Assembly (NCBI RefSeq): GCF_047948215.1
Contig: NC_134464.1
Span: 33,107,020-33,171,019 of the forward strand
Reading direction: 5' to 3'
DNA from: Lycorma delicatula
Lineage: Eukaryota; Arthropoda; Insecta; Hemiptera; Fulgoridae
Length of the DNA: 64,000 nt
Shown: in pieces, positions 48,411-60,199 of the stretch
Position numbering within the stretch: the stretch's first letter is position 1
Layout: every line of letters starts with the position of its first letter
Program-made: the position numbers and the translations under genes
Notes under the pieces: generated by a model
What the model was told of the DNA's origin: nothing
Database searches by the model: none
Seen by the model: the letters and a program-made list of their open reading frames with translations, nothing else

Positions 48411-48571
48411 TTTTTTTTTGACTACTGGGACCACCGTAAGGTATTGCTTCAAAAGATGAGATGAAATGGTAATTTTGAAGCGTGTGAAAAATACCATACC
48501 TGATCGGGATTCGAACTTGGACCTTCGGATATGGAAGGCTGAGACGCTACCACTTGCACCACGGAGGCCGG
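48411..48571 (-). mobile_element. SINE-B, complete copy, minus strand
   Basis: Read on the - strand: CCGGCCTCCGTGGTGCAAGT then GGTAGCGTCTCAGCC (A box) and AAGTTCGAATCCCGATC (near-consensus B box GTTCGAATCC), GTATGGTATTTTTCACACGC, the shared tail CATCTTTTGAAGCAATACC and an A-run. It is a typical tRNA-derived SINE of about 160 bp. It is not a tRNA gene because there is no acceptor stem or 3' half. Confidence 0.85.
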
Positions 48572-48820
48572 CTTCAAAATACTGTTAAAAAATCTGATCT
48601 GGGAACCACATGACTTCCTTGTACTCCTATTAAATTACATATATACATTTTTTTTTTTTAAATGAAAAGTACATAAATTTTTCATTAATAAGTTCTTATA
48701 TTTTTTCATATTATTTTTTTATTGTTATTAGTGAATCATTATTTATCGTAAAATTTTGTTTACAATCAGTGGTTAATAAATTAATATGTTTAAATTAAAA
48801 AAAAGTTAAAAAAAAGAAAA

Positions 48821-49290
48821 GGGGATGACGTCTGATTCGAACCGATATACCTTCCCCTTGTAAGAGCCAAATATTTCATTTGTTAAAATTTCATTTGGCT
48901 GTAATTCTGGAACAAATGAAAATAAGTACCACTTATCGTTTTATCGTTGAATAGCTCTCAATGAGGGCTTATTACTGCAGTGACGAAAAAATCCAAAATC
49001 CAATTTTTTTTGGATTTTTGACATTTTTGGTTCAGTCGATTCCAATCAAAAAGTGAGGTGCACAGTTGTGCACCTCACTTAACACATGTAACATGTAGTT
49101 ACATGTTACAACAATCTTAAATCAAAAATCAAAACATCCTATGATTAATCGTGTTTGAGTATGTACATATGTCATACCGAAACTAGTCAAAGTGGATTCA
49201 GGGATGTTTAAAATGGATATTTCTATTGAAATTTGAAAACCAAAATTTTTTGTAATCACAATACTTCATTTACTTCGTACAAGGAAGTAA
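48821..49290 (-). mobile_element. Repeat family C with tRNA-like terminus, minus strand copy
   Basis: The reverse complement aligns over about 450 bp with 55395-55870. On the - strand the element ends CGGTTCGAATCAGACGTCATC, which looks like the T-arm and acceptor side of a tRNA. Two hairpins near 49051-49110 are absent from the sister copy. Confidence 0.75.
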
Positions 49291-50702
49291 AAATTAGACA
49301 GATTTAAAAAAAAATATTTTTTTAAATTCGCAGTTTTTCATGACTGCGCTAAATTAAACAAAATTGCCGAAACTCTTTAATTTGACGTTTAAGTTGGTGT
49401 TGACTTCAGAGTATTGAATTTATAAAAATATTAATAATGTCCTACATTATTTTAATGCACTTTTAAAAGTCTTTATACAGGTTTTTTAAAAGTATTTTAT
49501 TTAAAAATGTTATGTCTAAATTTTAAAACGGTTACATACAAAATGCAGGCCTTTTGAAAAATTATATGGCGAAACGATGTTAAGAATATTGAAAGATTTG
49601 TATATTCAGCCATTCCAGACCAAGACTCACGTTTAGTACGACGGTTTGAAAAAAATAAAAAAATGAAGTTTTTTAGAATTTTTATAAAAACATTATAATA
49701 AATATGCATTATTATAATGTAAGAAAAAAATAATTTTTTTCATAATCTTCAATTTATACTTAATACGTCTTAAATCATCTTCGGTAATATAGAGTGTACT
49801 ACGAAGAAATTTTCAGGACATGTTCTGCTGGTCACAAGAATGAAAAACGTCTATATAAATATAAAACTGGAAGCATTTTGTTTTCGAGTTACGCCTAGCG
49901 AAATATTTCGCCCATGTCACTTCTCATGACACTGTAATTCCTGATGAAATTAAGATAATTGTATTTAAAAGTGGTACTTCTATCGGGTTGAATGGTTTAA
50001 TTGATTTTGGAGGTCAGTTTAGTTTCAGCTCCTAATAAACAGAAGCCCAACATTTGACACCCAAATAAAGGAGTAAAATTGGTGCTTTCTTATGTAATTT
50101 AAGCTGAGAAATAGGATAAGAACTGTATCCCAGAACGGTAACTTAAGTAGTTTTTAATATATCCAACGTAAAACACAATTCAGTATTTAAAAGCAATTTT
50201 TTGTTTAGGTTTGTAATGCAATAACTTTATTAAATGATTAACAAATGCGGAAATTAACAGAATTTACAGAATTTAACTTTGAGAAATGTAATGTAAATAC
50301 AGCCAATAAACAGCAAATAAAGACTTTTTAAAAATTCGGTTTTTATTGAAAAAAAACAGATAAGACAGAAAATGATGTCATTTTTTCTGTACTTAAAAAT
50401 ATTTAAAAAAACGCTAATTGCTGAAACTAATTTTAAATCCTAAAAACCTACAAAAACCCTGTTTTCCGACACCTAATTTTGTATTTACGTAGGATGTCTT
50501 ATAAACTACTGGAGTTACATCTAGAACCTATTTTATCCTACTTCAAATTACATAAGAAACCACTTCACTTTTTAATTTGGGTCGCAAAGCTTACAATAGG
50601 ATTCTTTTTATTGAAAGAGCTGAAATCCGGGCGAAATCTTTCGCTAGCAGTAACTCGAAACCAGATATATGTTTATATAAACTTTTCTATTATTTTCACC
50701 AG
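49291..50702. other. AT-rich DNA, nothing firmly recognised
   Basis: Short frames at 49497-49709 (-) and 50479-50754 (+) have no family motifs. Confidence 0.45.
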
Positions 50703-50835
50703 TAGAAGATGTTCTGAAAGTTTCTCCGTTTCTTCATGGGATACCTGTGTATAAAATTTATTATTCCGTTAATGAAAAATTTTGTATTATTTAGGTAAAG
50801 CTGATGGTAAAATAATTGAAATAGATTCGTGTTAA
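50703..50835 (+). other. Weak candidates for the terminal nucleotidase exon
   Basis: Two acceptors fit the phase left by exon 8. CAG at 50700-50702 opens EDVLKVSPFLHGIPVYKIYY and stops at 50794. TATTATTTAG (ends 50794) opens KADGKIIEIDSC and stops at 50835, faintly like the family's EGRI.. end. Neither aligns convincingly with known C-termini and they are 8 kb from exon 8, so both may be chance frames. Confidence 0.12.
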
Positions 50836-51164
50836 TATATTGATGGTAATGAAATATATTTTACTTCGGGTAAATCAATTTCTTTAATAAGTGTTTCAGT
50901 GCAGTTTAAATTAAAATTATATTTCCTGTGTAAAAAATAGATTAAATTAATTATTCAGACACAGTTAGTGGTGACTGAGTCTGTACACAAAAATTGATGT
51001 AATTTTGTGTCATAATTATTAAGATTATTATTATGAAAAAAATATTATTTAAGTTAATACTAATTTTCAATACTAAAATTAACTATAGATAAAAACAATT
51101 AATATTTCATCGAACTAAACGTAAAGTGGAGGACATAAAATCAAATAAAATTACAACATAAATT
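50836..51164. other. AT-rich DNA, nothing recognised
   Basis: No supported feature. Confidence 0.5.
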
Positions 51165-51595
51165 TTTGGCCATAATTTGTCTGTTTGTTAACCGATTTAA
51201 AAATAATATAATGTCGTTTTGTTCAAAATAAAATGCTTAATATTTCAGCAATAACATAATTTTGATAAAGCTTATATTTATGGAGATATAACGAATTTAA
51301 AAATAAACATGACTGTCATTTTGTAATTTTCAAAGTTATTTAAGTTCTGATCTTTTGATAATTTTAAAACTTTATTATCAAGACGCTTACCAAATATTAA
51401 TGTGATTCGTTTTTCCAAATTTGAAATATAGATTTTCATATAAAAATAACAAAATGGCAGACAGGAGGAGAACGAAGGTGGAATTTCCGTTTTTCCTAAC
51501 GATATTTTTTGTTTAGTTTTATAAGTAGAATCCGGGAAAGTACATCCAGCCCAGCATTTTAGAAAGACTCTGTATATATTTGGCGCGCGAATATA
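51165..51595 (-). repeat. Inverted copy of the 46330-46729 repeat
   Basis: The - strand begins ATACAGAGTCTTTCTAAAAT at about 51592 and follows the same order of landmarks to about 51170. Confidence 0.75.
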
Positions 51596-51849
51596 AACAG
51601 TGGAGATAAAAATTTAAAACGGGTTGTTATAGAGGATGCTAGGATAAAGATAAAATAAAATAAAAACTGGATAAAGATAACAACTTCAAAAAATAAATCT
51701 GCAATTTACAGACCATTTTAATTGGTTAGGGCAAGAATATTTCGAAGAAAAAACTATTGATGACGAAGTTTTTTCTTCTTATTTCTTCGATTAGTTCATA
51801 TCGTAGAACACAATAGATCACTTATTTAATTGCGGTTGTTTTTTTTTTT

Positions 51850-52075
51850 GTTTTTCTAACTGCCTAGTACCTCTTCAATCTTTCTGATGATATCTCTTTC
51901 CTTCGTTCAGCTGAGTTGTTCTTGCGTTTTAGTACTTCTTGGAACTCTTCATTTACATTTTAATATTCTCTTTAAAATTTCTCTTTCTCTTATTATTTCA
52001 ACATTTATCTAAAGTTCTTTCAGGTCTTTTTGGACTTCTTTGAACCATCTGCCTTTAGTTTTTTTACTTCGAAAT
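51850..52075 (-). pseudogene. LINE ORF2 C-terminal tail remnant
   Basis: On the - strand TKGRWFKEVQKDLKEL, NSAERRKEISSERLKRY and neighbouring basic blocks resemble the tail of LINE ORF2 proteins, like the end of the fragment at 47446-47631. Stops are present. Confidence 0.45.
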
Positions 52076-53739
52076 AAATTAAAAATATGTATAGTCAATC
52101 TACTGTTATTCATTCTAATGAATAACAGTTGTATTTATTTCTAAATAAATTCCAAATAAATGAAAGTAGAATGCAATTCGTATTTTTAAAGTTTTTTATT
52201 ACGATCTAAAATAAAAGAGGAAAAAAGGGTGAAACATTTTAGTATAAAGTTTGTTATTTGGAATAAATTTTTACCTGATTATTTTGAAATTTAGGATCTA
52301 AAATTTTTCATATAATTTTACTTTTTTTTCTAAATTATCTAGTTAACCTTTGTAGCACAATCTTATGGTTTCTACCGGATAAAGTGCTTCCCTTTATCAC
52401 AGTTTTATAGTGTCAAAATTTTGAGTTCAATGATAAAGTTTTTTTGTTATATGTGTTTTTCGTTAGCTGAAAAGTTATTTCCATTTTATTAGCTCTAACT
52501 GTTAACGCTTTAGAAGGTCTTTGTATTTAAAAATAAAAAAAAGATAGGTAAAATGATCATAAAATCAGAATTAAATCAGTTGTAATATGAAATGGAGGTT
52601 GGGACACAAAGAATCGCAAAATTAGTTGATAACAATTATCTCTAAATTAGTAATGTGCTTAATGCAAAGAGAATACAAATTTACTAATTCAAGGATCAGG
52701 CATATATAATATACTTTCATGTAAACAAAAAAGATATAAATTTTTTAAAGAATTAACATTACTATAATGAAGGAAACCTTTTCTTTATTTTCCTTTCATG
52801 GGAAATAATCTGTATTTAATGAGATGGATAAGAGAGAGTTTTTTATTACGGTCTAAAATAAAAGAGGTAAAAAAGGGAGAAAAAAATTAATTTAAGTTTA
52901 CCGGACCGAGAATTCTCCCTGCTGGACTTTACATTTTTCGTATAAATGATAGCTACCGAATATATGAATACGTAGTTAAAAAAAAAAACCGGTAGAAGCA
53001 AAGTCCACCTTTGTTTTCCCTGATCCTCCTGTTGGAGACAAGTAGAATGAATATAACGTACATAAAAAAAGTATGTGAGTGTATGAACGAAAGAGTAACG
53101 GAACGAGGGAAGTATGACAGAACGGGTAATAGTACTTGAAAATGTATACAAATTCCAATAATTTTGCCTTTTGTGTTGAATTCTTCAATTCTACATCACC
53201 GTTCATAAATTAATTAATTCTTAAATATTTTTCATGCGAACGAACTTTAATGAGATTTTTTTTATTTAAATACAACATAATACTGGGACTACATTTATCT
53301 CAATACAAAATAGGTTTTCGTAATTAATTTATTAACACTAATTATATATAATACAAATGACGACAGCAATTTACATTTTGTTTTTCCTTTATTTCGATAG
53401 GACTAATTCATTTTACATTATATACTCTTTTATGTTAAACTAAGTCAAACTTTAAAATAATACACACGAACACACATACACACACAACTCCTAATATATA
53501 GAAACCATTAGAATATCGTATAATTATTATTAAGGCTATTTAATTAAAAGCGTAATATTTATAAGGAGGAAAGCTTTTAAAAATTAAAAGGATAAAAGGA
53601 TTGATTACAGATTCAAACATTTAAATATACTAATTACTAAGCTTATTAGATACCATAACCGAGTCTGATATGACATATACGTAACCTGGAATTATATATA
53701 TCTAATAACACTACTACTTCATCCAATAACACCCCCAAG
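52076..53739. other. AT-rich DNA, nothing coding supported
   Basis: Holds the hairpin at 52102-52129 (see findings). The frames at 52846-53206 on the - strand lack motifs. Confidence 0.45.
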
Positions 53740-54180
53740 GCAACCGATCCTCGCCGTTAAGCAAAACACAGTCACCTCGGAGTGCCGTGGCAGCAGTCTC
53801 TGTCCGCCCTAGCTAACCGCCTTCTGGGGCTTTCCCACTGGGGTCTCCCCAACTTCACTAAGACACATCGACATTCCTCTTCCGGATAACCGCTATGCCC
53901 TTCCGCTAAGGAGCTATCCATCCTGTCTCTAATCTAACAGTTTTAGATGTACGTTACGCACATCCTTAACTTCGCGACCCACTCATACCCTGAGGGTTCT
54001 TTATGCCATCATAGGGGAGTCCCAACCCCTTCACTCTTAAATGTAGGCGGACCTGAACACCTAGGCAAGAAGACTACCTCCCTGACCCTCCACGTTGCCA
54101 CGCTTCAACCCTATTATTTTTTTTTTCAAATTACAACATTCCGTCATACATATATGAGTGCACGTCACCCTCTCTAAGCA
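53740..54180 (-). repeat. GC-rich island, probable retroelement untranslated region
   Basis: About 50% GC in an AT-rich background. On the - strand GTGGGAAAGCCCCAGAAGGC recalls the GTAAAGCCCCAAAGGGCTAG part of 521-720. A short tandem of CTAGTGCTTAACTTC follows at 54183-54245. Confidence 0.45.
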
Positions 54181-54444
54181 CGTCTAGTGCTTAACTTCTA
54201 GTGTCTAGTGTGCTTAACTTCCTAGCACCTCTAGTGCTAAGCACTACTTCTCATGTAAAAGGAATTGTATGTATAAATCAATTTAACCACCTTCTTCCAA
54301 AACTAGCAAACTACTGTAAAATTAGGCTTGCCAGGAAAATATTATTAAGTTAAGTGATTGGCTTTATTTGATTTATGAATTTATGAGAAATGTTTACCAA
54401 GTTTTTTTGTATTGGATTATAATGAATGAAATAGTTTATGTTTT
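54181..54444. other. Short tandem of CTAGTGCTTAACTTC and AT-rich DNA
   Basis: Three imperfect CTAGTG-containing units at 54183-54245; then nothing recognised. Confidence 0.5.
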
Positions 54445-54595
54445 GCCGATCTCCATGATGGAGTGGTCGCGTCTCAGCTTTTCAGCTGTATTTCCGAGTT
54501 TGAATCACAGTCAGCCATGGCAGCTTTCATACGGTAAAAATTTCCATTTCATATTCCCATGCACAAGCTTTGAGCTTACATGGGATCTGAGAAAA
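54445..54595 (+). mobile_element. SINE-B copy, diverged
   Basis: CTCCATGATGGAGTGGTCGC (A-box region), GAGTTTGAATCACAGTCAGC (B-box position), then ACGGTAAAAATTTCCATTTC, ending in an A-run near 54590. Closest in layout to the copy at 60200-60368. Confidence 0.68.
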
Positions 54596-55394
54596 AAAAC
54601 AGGAGTACTTTAACACTTTGTTATAGGAAGGAAGAAAATGAAAAGAACAGAAAGAATGAGAAGGGAACAATAAGAAAGAATCTTGATTCGTGTGGTAATG
54701 AAGAGAATAGACCTTAAATCTCTTATATAACATTTTCAAATTTATTTCTCGTACACAATATCCTTCTTGTAGGAATACGGAAAGAAAAATAGGAAGAATA
54801 AAATATATAGAATTATGTTGTAAAATGAAGAAATTTTTAATAATTGACGGAGTATAACATAAAAAAAAAGTGAAAAGGAAATTTTTGGGAGAAACCGAAG
54901 CTTAAAATTTTTGAGCGGATATACTGTATGGAAATTACATACTAAAATTCTGTATTGTATAAAATACTTTGGAAAACTCCGTAATCGTAAATATAATTCA
55001 AAATTTAATTAAATTCTGACTGGGCCGCTATACCCTTAACATGGGTCTGTAACATACGTATATTTATCAACGAATTTATATTTCTTTTATTCTCATCTGG
55101 TTTATAATTTATTGGATTAACTTTATTATAATTTTTAAGAACTAAGAGGACAATATCCTACAATGATGTAACAATATTTGTAGAAACTTTTACAAAATCA
55201 TATATTTTTACTTTCTGTAATTATAAACTCTTCGAATATCAATCGATATCAACAGAATCAATTTTCGGTTACCAATCGATATCGATTTCAGTTACTGATA
55301 CCAGAAATCAATATCAGTATCAATAAAAATTAGTATTTTCCAAATTTATGGAACAAGAAAATAGTAAAGTATAAACGGACATGTTTTTATATCG
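54596..55394. other. AT-rich DNA, nothing recognised
   Basis: A patch with repeated ATCGATATC/ATCAATATCAG words at 55240-55325; no gene. Confidence 0.5.
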
Positions 55395-55870
55395 TAAATT
55401 TCCTTGTACTTCGTATAAGGAACTATTACAATCGCGAAAAATTTCGGTTTTTAAATTTCAACGGAAATATCCATATTGACCATCCTTGAATCCATTTTCA
55501 GTAGTTTCGGCATGACGTCTGTACGTATGTATCGCGCATTAACTCAAAATCGAATAACTGTAGCATGTTAAAATTTTGGATATAGGACTGTTGTAACATC
55601 TAGTTGTGCACTTTCCATTTTGATTGAAATCGACTTGACCAAAAATGTCCAATAAAGCCCAAAATTAAAAGAAAATTTGGATTTTGGACATTTTCTTAAC
55701 TGCAGTAATAAGCCTTCATTGAGAGCTTTTTAACGATATATCATAAGTGGTACTTATTTTCATTGGTTCCAGAGTTATAGACAAATAAAATTTTAATTAA
55801 TGAAATATTTGGATCTTACAAGGGAAAAGCACATTGGTTCGAATCCGTCTTCATTTCTTTTTTTTAACTT
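55395..55870 (+). mobile_element. Repeat family C with tRNA-like terminus, plus strand copy
   Basis: Runs from TTCCTTGTACTTCGTATAAG to TTGGTTCGAATCCGTCTTCA and a T-run. Aligns in reverse with 48821-49290. The tRNA T-arm-like motif GGTTCGAATCC sits at the far end, not at the head as in ordinary SINEs. Confidence 0.75.
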
Positions 55871-56271
55871 GTTTTTTTTATTTAAATATATTGATTTATT
55901 AATAATTATTAACCTCTGATTGTAAAAACAAAATTACAATAAATAATTAGAATTCCATATAGAGTTCCAGATAGAATACTATAACTTTCAAAAACAGGTA
56001 TTGGTAAACTGTCTTACCTTTTGACAAGAAATGGAATTTCAACCCCTTCTTTGGGGGATAGTTCAGAGATTGTAACTAAAATATTTTAAATGGTAACACT
56101 CTTTGTGTATAAATCTTTATTTATGAATTATGATTTTAATTAATTATAAATAAATTTTAAACTTTAGTTTATAATTTATAAGTTATAAATTAGTTATTAA
56201 ATAATTTTAATAAAACATTTTATAAATCTATTTATTTGCGATAACAGTTCCTTAAAAAAAAAATTATCAAT
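55871..56271. other. AT-rich DNA with debris of the 32240-32590 repeat family
   Basis: 55960-56120 on the - strand shares TTTCTTGTCAAAAGGTAAGA and TAGTATTCTATCTGGAAC with that family; the rest is AT-rich. Confidence 0.45.
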
Positions 56272-56460
56272 TCATCCTGACCCTGTAGGGGAAGACACCC
56301 TCCACCACCCCCTCCGTTCCGATGAGCCCTTATGGGCTTTACCGTAGGTCATCTTCGAAATCTCGGCTTTTGAAATATTCCAGTCCGCCTCGGTCAGGAT
56401 GCCACCGATGCGAATGCCACGAGTGACATTCCCATCGGTGTACTACTAATTAATGAACTC
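56272..56460. repeat. GC-rich repeat block, second copy of 521-720
   Basis: TTCATCCTGACCCTGTAGGG to CCATCGGTGTACTACT matches 521-720 in order and length. Confidence 0.65.
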
Positions 56461-56779
56461 AAAATAAAACACATCTCACCTAGTCTTAATCAAGACTGAA
56501 AATACCTAACTAACAAAGGAATTGAACTACCTACCCGCAGAAAGTAAGGTAATATTAATTTAGAAAAAAAAACATTTACAAAAGAGGTAAAAATGTTGTA
56601 AGTAAAAAAAAGTGGTTCATAAATGTGGGAAAGGTAGTCAAAACCAATTAGCCAACCATTAAAAATAAATTCTCATAAGAGACTATTGTAATGAAACACT
56701 AAATGGAATACGACACAACAATGACGTAAAGCTTCATGTTTGCAATAATGTTAAGAGGTCGTCAATAGTCGCTTGATCA
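56461..56779. other. AT-rich DNA, nothing recognised
   Basis: No supported feature. Confidence 0.5.
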
Positions 56780-57190
56780 GTGTGTGATTAGGTGACAATA
56801 TTATTATATGACAATATTTTTATCTGACAAAAAAAGTTTTTTCTGTTAAAAAATAAAACATTTTTAATTTTTTTAAATTTAAATTTAATTTTTAAAATAA
56901 ATTTTAATTTAATTCAGTCTAATTTATTTTTCCTTAATTTAATTATTTGAACTTACTAAATTTAATAATTTTCAAAATTTAAATTTTACCCCACCACCAT
57001 TTTTGGTACAGACATCGTATCAACTTTTTATATTATTTTTCTTGTCTTTTTAAGACAAGAAAAATAGTATAAAAGTCTATTTCTCGTCAAAAGATAAAGT
57101 AGCTGATTGATACGTTATCCAGTATTCTATCTGGAACGGTTTTAAAGTTGTAGAAGGGTTTCCCTACTTTGATTCACTCAATATGTAAAT
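56780..57190 (+). repeat. Interspersed repeat, second copy of 32240-32590
   Basis: ACAGACATCGTATCAACTTT, TTTCTCGTCAAAAGATAAAG and GGTTTTAAAGTTGTAGAAGG correspond to the intron 4 copy. A 15-bp hairpin at 57034-57066 is not matched in that copy. Confidence 0.62.
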
Positions 57191-58766
57191 TAGCATGTAA
57201 TTTTCATTGTTGACATGTATGAAAAACAGTAACTGAAAAAATAAACAAGAAATAATGAATAAATAATGATATAAACGAACTGTTCAGGAGTAAAGTGAAG
57301 TATATTTTAATATTTAATAAATTTATATTAACGGATGAGATACAAAAATAAAATTGATTAGACAAAAAAATGTAAATACATCACTTCTTTCGTATCATTT
57401 ACACATAAACTGAATTGGCCTTTTATAAGTTTATATTTCTTTACTTTATTTTTAGTGGGGTTATTTCTTTTCCGCATCCAGCAACTTAAAGTTGTCTACC
57501 TATCCTTTCGACGTCCTCTATATACCCCCTCTCTCTCTTCTATCTCTCTCTACCATGATCTATGAAAACCCTGTTCCCACGTCCTCCTCCTTCTTTTCTG
57601 TAACCTCTTTTTTAGTGCCCTCCAGGACAGTTATCGGATACTTTCTTTTTATAGCTTCCAATACGATTTTACTTAGACGAATTTTTCTAAAATTCAGATC
57701 CTTATTTAGCTATTTCTTCAACTATAACCTTATGTAACTATTTTTACTGCAAATAATTGCCTTATTGTAAATCATAGGGTGGAGTTCAGATGTATAATTA
57801 AATTTCGGGAAAAGACGTTCTTGGATCTTCCATTAAACACTACTGGATCTGTCATCGTATGCAATTAATTAATGATCTAAAATACGAACATTTATACTGT
57901 TATTTTAAAGACCCTCCTTCAATAAATAAATTCATTGAACACACCTATAATATTGTATGTTACAATATTCGTTTTCGGTTTCCATTCGCTGGAAACAATA
58001 TCATTATAAATTATTTAAATTTCTAATTAAATAATTTATCTATTTTTTAACTATTAATAAAAATCTGAGAGAATATTTTAATTATAAAATTATTTGTTTG
58101 GAATAAACATTTATTAATATAGTATTTGCAGATTAAATAAAAATATTTCTTTTTTTTTAATTTTATTTTTTTAAAAGAATTCCTTTTTATATTTACAAAA
58201 ATTAATCAATTGTTTTATAAACTAAACTACTCATTGAGATTCATTTTAAATAATTTATATTATTATCCAATCAAATAATTAAAAAAAATTTTGCTTAAAT
58301 AATTATGCTATTATATAAATTCCTTAGTCATAATTTTTTATATATTTATTCCAATAAACTATTTAACAATTAGAAATAAGAAAAAAAAACAATGATAAAA
58401 TATTAGCTTTTATAAAAACTTAAATAAAACAGTAAAAATATATTTTAATTACATTGTATATTAATTATTGTATACGGTATTTATATTGTGCAACGTAAAA
58501 CATCCATAAAACGTTGAAAATAATACGTGTAATTATACAATGCAGTTAAATTAATTATATTATTATTATCATTATTAAACGTGAATTATTTTACTATCCA
58601 GTTTTATGGAACAATTATAAATTGGATTATTCTAATAATATCTTACGCAGTACTATACTTTAAAAATTAATAAAAATAAAATGAAAAATATGTATTACTA
58701 AAGCAACGAGAATTTGATTTGTCACGGCTCAGTTTCTGTGTACACATATACATATATGTATATATT

Positions 58767-58770
<4 letters not shown>
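57191..58770. other. AT-rich DNA, nothing recognised
   Basis: The 81-codon frame at 57492-57737 is low-complexity (Ser/Leu/Phe) and unsupported. Confidence 0.5.
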
Positions 58771-58828
<58 letters not shown>

Positions 58829-58849
58829 TGTGTGTGTGTGTGTGTGTGT
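58771..58849. repeat. (GT)n microsatellite
   Basis: About 79 bases of GT with one GTGGGT interruption. Frames of alternating Cys-Val or Thr-His across it are artefacts. Confidence 0.96.
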
Positions 58850-59143
58850 ACGTGTCACTATCAACACCACTTGAATAATAGCGTACCTTTTTTAAGGGAA
58901 CAATTTTCCTTTTTTTCTATTATATTTGCCCGTATATATAGCCTACTCGACGAATATTTATTTTGTCAAACGGTTAAATTTGTCATGTTTAATAACTACC
59001 ACATCAGGACGAATTCAAAATAACATATAAGAGAATAATCCACTGCCTTTTGTATTTTACATACGAGTACACACACATATTCATTTCTAAAAGCACTCTA
59101 ATGAAATTACTGTTACATTATTAATATATCGATTTTACTTACG

Positions 59144-59174
<31 letters not shown>

Positions 59175-60199
59175 TTCATATACATATATATATAAAACAA
59201 TAACACATAGAATGTACATTTACAATTTACATATACGTTGTTATACAAAGTTCACTGACAAAATCCTATCAAAATTTGTTTTATAAAAGCCTTGGTAACT
59301 TTTATGTGATAAACAACTTCAGCATTGTTAAACTGAATATAATTGCGTATGACACTTGCAATTTGTTGGAAATTCTAATACAGTTGGAATATCTAATCAA
59401 ATACAAATTTTATTGATCCATTTGCAAAATAAAGTAAAAAAGGATAAAATATAGCGTATATGGTACTGGAATTGATCTTTACTGAATTATACCGTTACCG
59501 ATATTAGAAATTATAAAACAATTCGGTTTCAATTACACTTTATATGTAAAAATTATATAATTCGTTTAAAAATTAATAGTTACTAAATAATTGGAGGTGG
59601 TTTTTAACCTGGCAAAAAATTTTAAATGTTATAGGAATGAACAAAGCTTTTTTTTTAAATAACGTTTTGACGGCTTATTGAAATTGATTTTATTATTTTT
59701 TTTTAAAGTTTTATTTTACACGTCTTAATTTTATTATTATTTCAAATATGAATAAGAAATTAAAAAAAAAAACTGCTCTCTTAGAAAAAACCCAAGAGAA
59801 AGTAATATAAAATTTTAAAATCTGCGTCATAATATAAACAAGAAAAGGACTGTAGGGAAACTGTATGTAATTTTTAACGATTCATAAGCTAAAACTATCT
59901 TGGGCAAGCAGGAATATGTATTATTTTTCCAATAAGTTTTAAGGGTTTCCACGTGAAAGCACTTTTATTATTAGAATGACATCATGATAAATTCACTGAA
60001 CTATATCAGTTAAAAAAAAAAAAATCATCGTAGTAAAGTACATTATTTTCCACTTAAGGTAGATTGAACTTTGCCTTAAAATAATAAAAGGAACATCAAA
60101 ATAGTTATTTACTATTGATCGATATTATAATCAGAAGAGTACCTCTTTCTTTAATGAATTTGTTAAAAATTAATGTTAGTATAATAATTAATAATAATT
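58850..60199. other. AT-rich DNA, nothing recognised
   Basis: (AT)n at about 59147-59175; no gene. Confidence 0.5.

Noticed and set aside
48411..48571. Possible tRNA gene (good A and B boxes)
   Set aside because: No acceptor or anticodon stem pairing and no 3' half; body, tail and A-run match other dispersed copies, so it is a SINE.
54368..54613. 81-codon frame overlapping a SINE
   Set aside because: Its middle part is SINE-B sequence; no support as a gene.
57492..57737. 81-codon frame on the + strand
   Set aside because: Low-complexity Ser/Leu/Phe composition, no motif on either strand that I could name.
58667..59023. Frames on both strands with Thr-His or Cys-Val runs
   Set aside because: Artefacts of the (GT)n tract.
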